Shown here: in pieces, positions 62,144-64,000 of the stretch
Numbering within the stretch: position 1 is the first letter of the stretch
Layout: the number at the start of each line of letters is the position of its first letter
DNA from: CAYZQH01 sp050300015
GTDB lineage: Bacteria; Pseudomonadota; Gammaproteobacteria; Pseudomonadales; Cellvibrionaceae
DNA length: 64,000 bases
Assembly (NCBI GenBank): GCA_050300015.1
Contig: JBNKWZ010000008.1
Location: 124,001-188,000, forward strand
Reading direction: 5' to 3'
The notes under the pieces: model-generated
Seen by the model: the letters and a program-made list of their open reading frames with translations, nothing else
Databases searched by the model: none
Told to the model about the DNA's origin: nothing
Program-made: the position numbers and the translations under genes

Positions 62144-63730
62144 CTAAATGCGCTGTAGACCAAATTGGTGAATCTTATTAATTAATTCTCTATTGCTTGG
62201 CAGTTGAGTTGTCAATTGGCTTTTTATTTTCCCGACCTTTTCGAAGTACGGCTTGGCCGTCAATTGCCCAGTAGCAGTGTTGCGGGTTTCGGTGCGAAAC
62301 CCCATGCCGTATAGAACGTATTGCCAGCTGGCTGTTGGAAACATTTCCTCTGCTAATGGAAAATCGTATTTGTTTGGCTTGTGGTAGCGCCATAGTCGTA
62401 AACGTTCCTGCAAAGATTCCGGCACCGAGGTGTTATCGCGATGGTCCAACCAGTAATCGGAATCAGTTCTCCGACTTAAAATATAATGCAACTTCAAAAA
62501 TTCAATGATGATATCCCAATGGTGTGTAAAGCGTTGATTGAAACGTTTGCTGACAATATCCATGACTTCACGGTTAGCTGGTAACTCGGCGCTGATCATA
62601 GCCGCAGATAACTCCACCAGCACCAGTGCGGAAGCCTCCAGTGGCTCGAGGAACCCGGCGGCCATGCCAACCGCGACGCAGTTGCGATGCCAGAATTTTG
62701 CGCGGTGGCCCGGGTTAATATTGATTGTGCGAAACGAAAGCTCTGCCAAGTGCGGCGGGTCCAATGACTCGCCAATGTAAGCGACCAGGTTGGCGTGGGC
62801 CTGGTCGTCGGAGCAATGGCTGCTGGAATACACGCTGCCGACGCCGCGGCGGCTTGGCAGACCAATATCCCATATCCACCCGGCTGAATGGGCAGTGGAG
62901 ATGGTATGTGATGTAATGGGGCTGTCGGGCTCCCGGTAAGGTACTTGCACAGCGATGGCGCGGTCGTTGAATAACACATCTCGCCTGGTTAAAAAAGGCA
63001 CACCGTAATGTTGCCCGAGTAAAAGACTCGCAAAACCGGAACAATCAATAAACAAATTACCTTTCACGGCACTATTCGCGCGCGTTACGAGAGCAGCGAT
63101 ATCGCCATTGTCGGCTGCCAGAACGGTATCGACATGGTCGATGATGTGCCGCACATTCAGCTTCTCTATACAGTGTTTTTTCAGTAGCTCACCGAGTTTG
63201 TGCGAATTCAGATGGTAGGCGTAATTGGCGACGCTTTCATATTCAGGTGTTTTGATTTGCTTAGGGGCAAGACCTTGATCGCACAGAGCGCCCTGAAAAC
63301 AAACGGCATCATCGAAAGCCAACCCTTGGTCGTCATTTAGCCAAGGGCCAATCAGATCCGTTTCAAAATATCCTACCGGTAATACCAAAGGATGGTAATA
63401 AGCGTCTTGTGGTTCCCCCGTTACCCATTTTGCAAATTTTGCCCCCTGTTTAAAAGATGCTTCGCACTCTACGAACAATTCGGTTTCTGTTATGCCGATC
63501 TTTTTCAGCGTGCCACGCATGGTCGGCCACGTGCCTTCACCTACCCCTATGGGGGGGATGCCGGGTGATTCGATCAGCGTAATGCTTAATTGAGGGGGCG
63601 CTCCCCCCTCGGGTTTTATGCTTGCCTGATGCTCGGCGGCAATCACCCCCGCGGTCAGCCAGCCTGCGGAGCCGCCGCCGAGAATGACAATATGTTTGGT
63701 GGGTTCTGCGGTCTTTACTTTATCGAGCAC
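62144..63730 (-). CDS. Tryptophan-halogenase-family flavin-dependent protein
   Basis: This 528-residue member of the flavin-dependent halogenase family has FAD motif GGGSAGW (18-24), the GVGEGTWPT segment, and the lysine-bearing SFKQGAKFAKW expected at the chlorination site. It has the GWIWDIGLPSRRGVG stretch in place of the WxWxIP motif. The C-terminal part has AAGFLEPLEASALVLVE. The GTG start is at 63730. Family members in Cellvibrionales and xanthomonads often accompany TonB receptors and SapC. The substrate is unlikely to be free tryptophan, but this is inference. Confidence 0.88.
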   Translation of the reverse strand: MLDKVKTAEPTKHIVILGGGSAGWLTAGVIAAEHQASIKPEGGAPPQLSITLIESPGIPPIGVGEGTWPTMRGTLKKIGITETELFVECEASFKQGAKFAKWVTGEPQDAYYHPLVLPVGYFETDLIGPWLNDDQGLAFDDAVCFQGALCDQGLAPKQIKTPEYESVANYAYHLNSHKLGELLKKHCIEKLNVRHIIDHVDTVLAADNGDIAALVTRANSAVKGNLFIDCSGFASLLLGQHYGVPFLTRRDVLFNDRAIAVQVPYREPDSPITSHTISTAHSAGWIWDIGLPSRRGVGSVYSSSHCSDDQAHANLVAYIGESLDPPHLAELSFRTININPGHRAKFWHRNCVAVGMAAGFLEPLEASALVLVELSAAMISAELPANREVMDIVSKRFNQRFTHHWDIIIEFLKLHYILSRRTDSDYWLDHRDNTSVPESLQERLRLWRYHKPNKYDFPLAEEMFPTASWQYVLYGMGFRTETRNTATGQLTAKPYFEKVGKIKSQLTTQLPSNRELINKIHQFGLQRI

Positions 63731-63850
63731 GATTTTTCTCTCGGATTACAGCTAAATGCATTTAATGACAAACAGTAGAAGATTTATTCGAGCGTTCAAG
63801 GCGTTCAGTGCAAGATAGAGTTTGTTGAGATTCGCTCGACGCGTATTCTG

Positions 63851-64000
63851 TTAAATGTGATTGCTTATAAGTTTGTTCTTCTTCTCAATCAAACGATAAA
63901 ATTGGCCCGTGGATGCAACGATCATATGCAGCGGTGTTAAGTAGCCACTGTGCTGCAAGCCCACCAGTTTATCGCTCTCTAGACTGTTCAGCTTTTTCTC
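63851..64000 (-). CDS. C-terminal end of a SapC-like protein (cut by window edge)
   Basis: An open minus-strand frame enters from the right edge and ends with TAA at 63851-63853. The 49 visible residues read EKKLNSLESDKLVGLQHSGY, then a segment with LHMIVASTGQFYRLIEKKNK. This resembles the C-terminus of SapC-family proteins (EKLN, a short-helix leucine pattern, then an AH.L/S.GQ.. region). SapC genes often lie next to halogenase-like genes as here. With so few residues the assignment is tentative. Confidence 0.55.
   Translation of the reverse strand, partial: EKKLNSLESDKLVGLQHSGYLTPLHMIVASTGQFYRLIEKKNKLISNHI

Noticed and set aside
1..64000. CRISPR arrays, tRNA, rRNA genes and insertion-sequence transposases
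   Set aside because: I looked for regularly spaced direct repeats, rRNA landmarks, tRNA cloverleaf-like stretches and transposase motifs and saw none. The only repeats are the short palindromic family.

Overview
The window is the replication-origin region of a Gammaproteobacterium, together with part of its accessory neighbourhood. The core order is the Pseudomonas/Cellvibrio type: dnaN-dnaA on the minus strand, an origin-like gap, then rpmH-rnpA-yidD-yidC-mnmE, mnmG-rsmG-parA-parB and atpIBEFHAGDC on the plus strand, followed by glmU, a DeoR-type regulator, glmS and tlyA. The moderate base composition, the flavin halogenase/SapC-like pair, the PhoX-type phosphatase and the chromate, RND and ABC exporters suggest a marine, Cellvibrionales-like bacterium. 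Genus cannot be fixed from sequence reading alone.

Region 1 (1-12912) holds replication, RNA-modification, membrane-insertion and segregation genes. There are two separate DnaA-box clusters. One lies between dnaA and rpmH (the Pseudomonas position). The other lies between mnmE and the gene before mnmG (close to the enterobacterial gidA/mnmG position). Region 2 (12913-15912) is an insertion in the usual parB-atpI junction: a minus-strand lipoprotein/outer-membrane-protein pair, then a long untranslated stretch carrying a good sigma-70 promoter for the atp operon. Region 3 (15913-28119) is the complete F1Fo ATP synthase operon, with its terminator, and the amino-sugar genes.

Region 4 (28120-64000) is accessory. 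It has a PQQ-type sugar dehydrogenase, an MFS transporter with a ScsD-like thioredoxin, a compact promoter/small ORF/terminator unit, an SPFH protein, a PhoX phosphatase, an RND efflux pair, an MFP/ABC export operon, a DUF2914 protein and an HD-GYP protein that has lost its HD dyad. It also has an orphan ParA-like ATPase next to a 2OG-Fe(II) oxygenase, a solo JetD/DUF2220-like protein without JetABC, and a Fur-box-controlled DUF2061/phosphoglycerate mutase pair. Further right are a truncated haemoglobin, ChrA, a homocysteine methyltransferase divergent from a GlxA-type regulator, an ICMT-type membrane protein, an esterase and a tryptophan-halogenase-like gene.

The most striking unexplained signal is a family of short interspersed palindromic elements with CTATTAACCC...GGGTTAATAG ends. 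They sit against gene 3' ends at five places, and twice supply the stop codon of the neighbouring gene. Several copies carry a hairpin whose apical loop is AGGAG, and two further loci carry that hairpin module without full ends.
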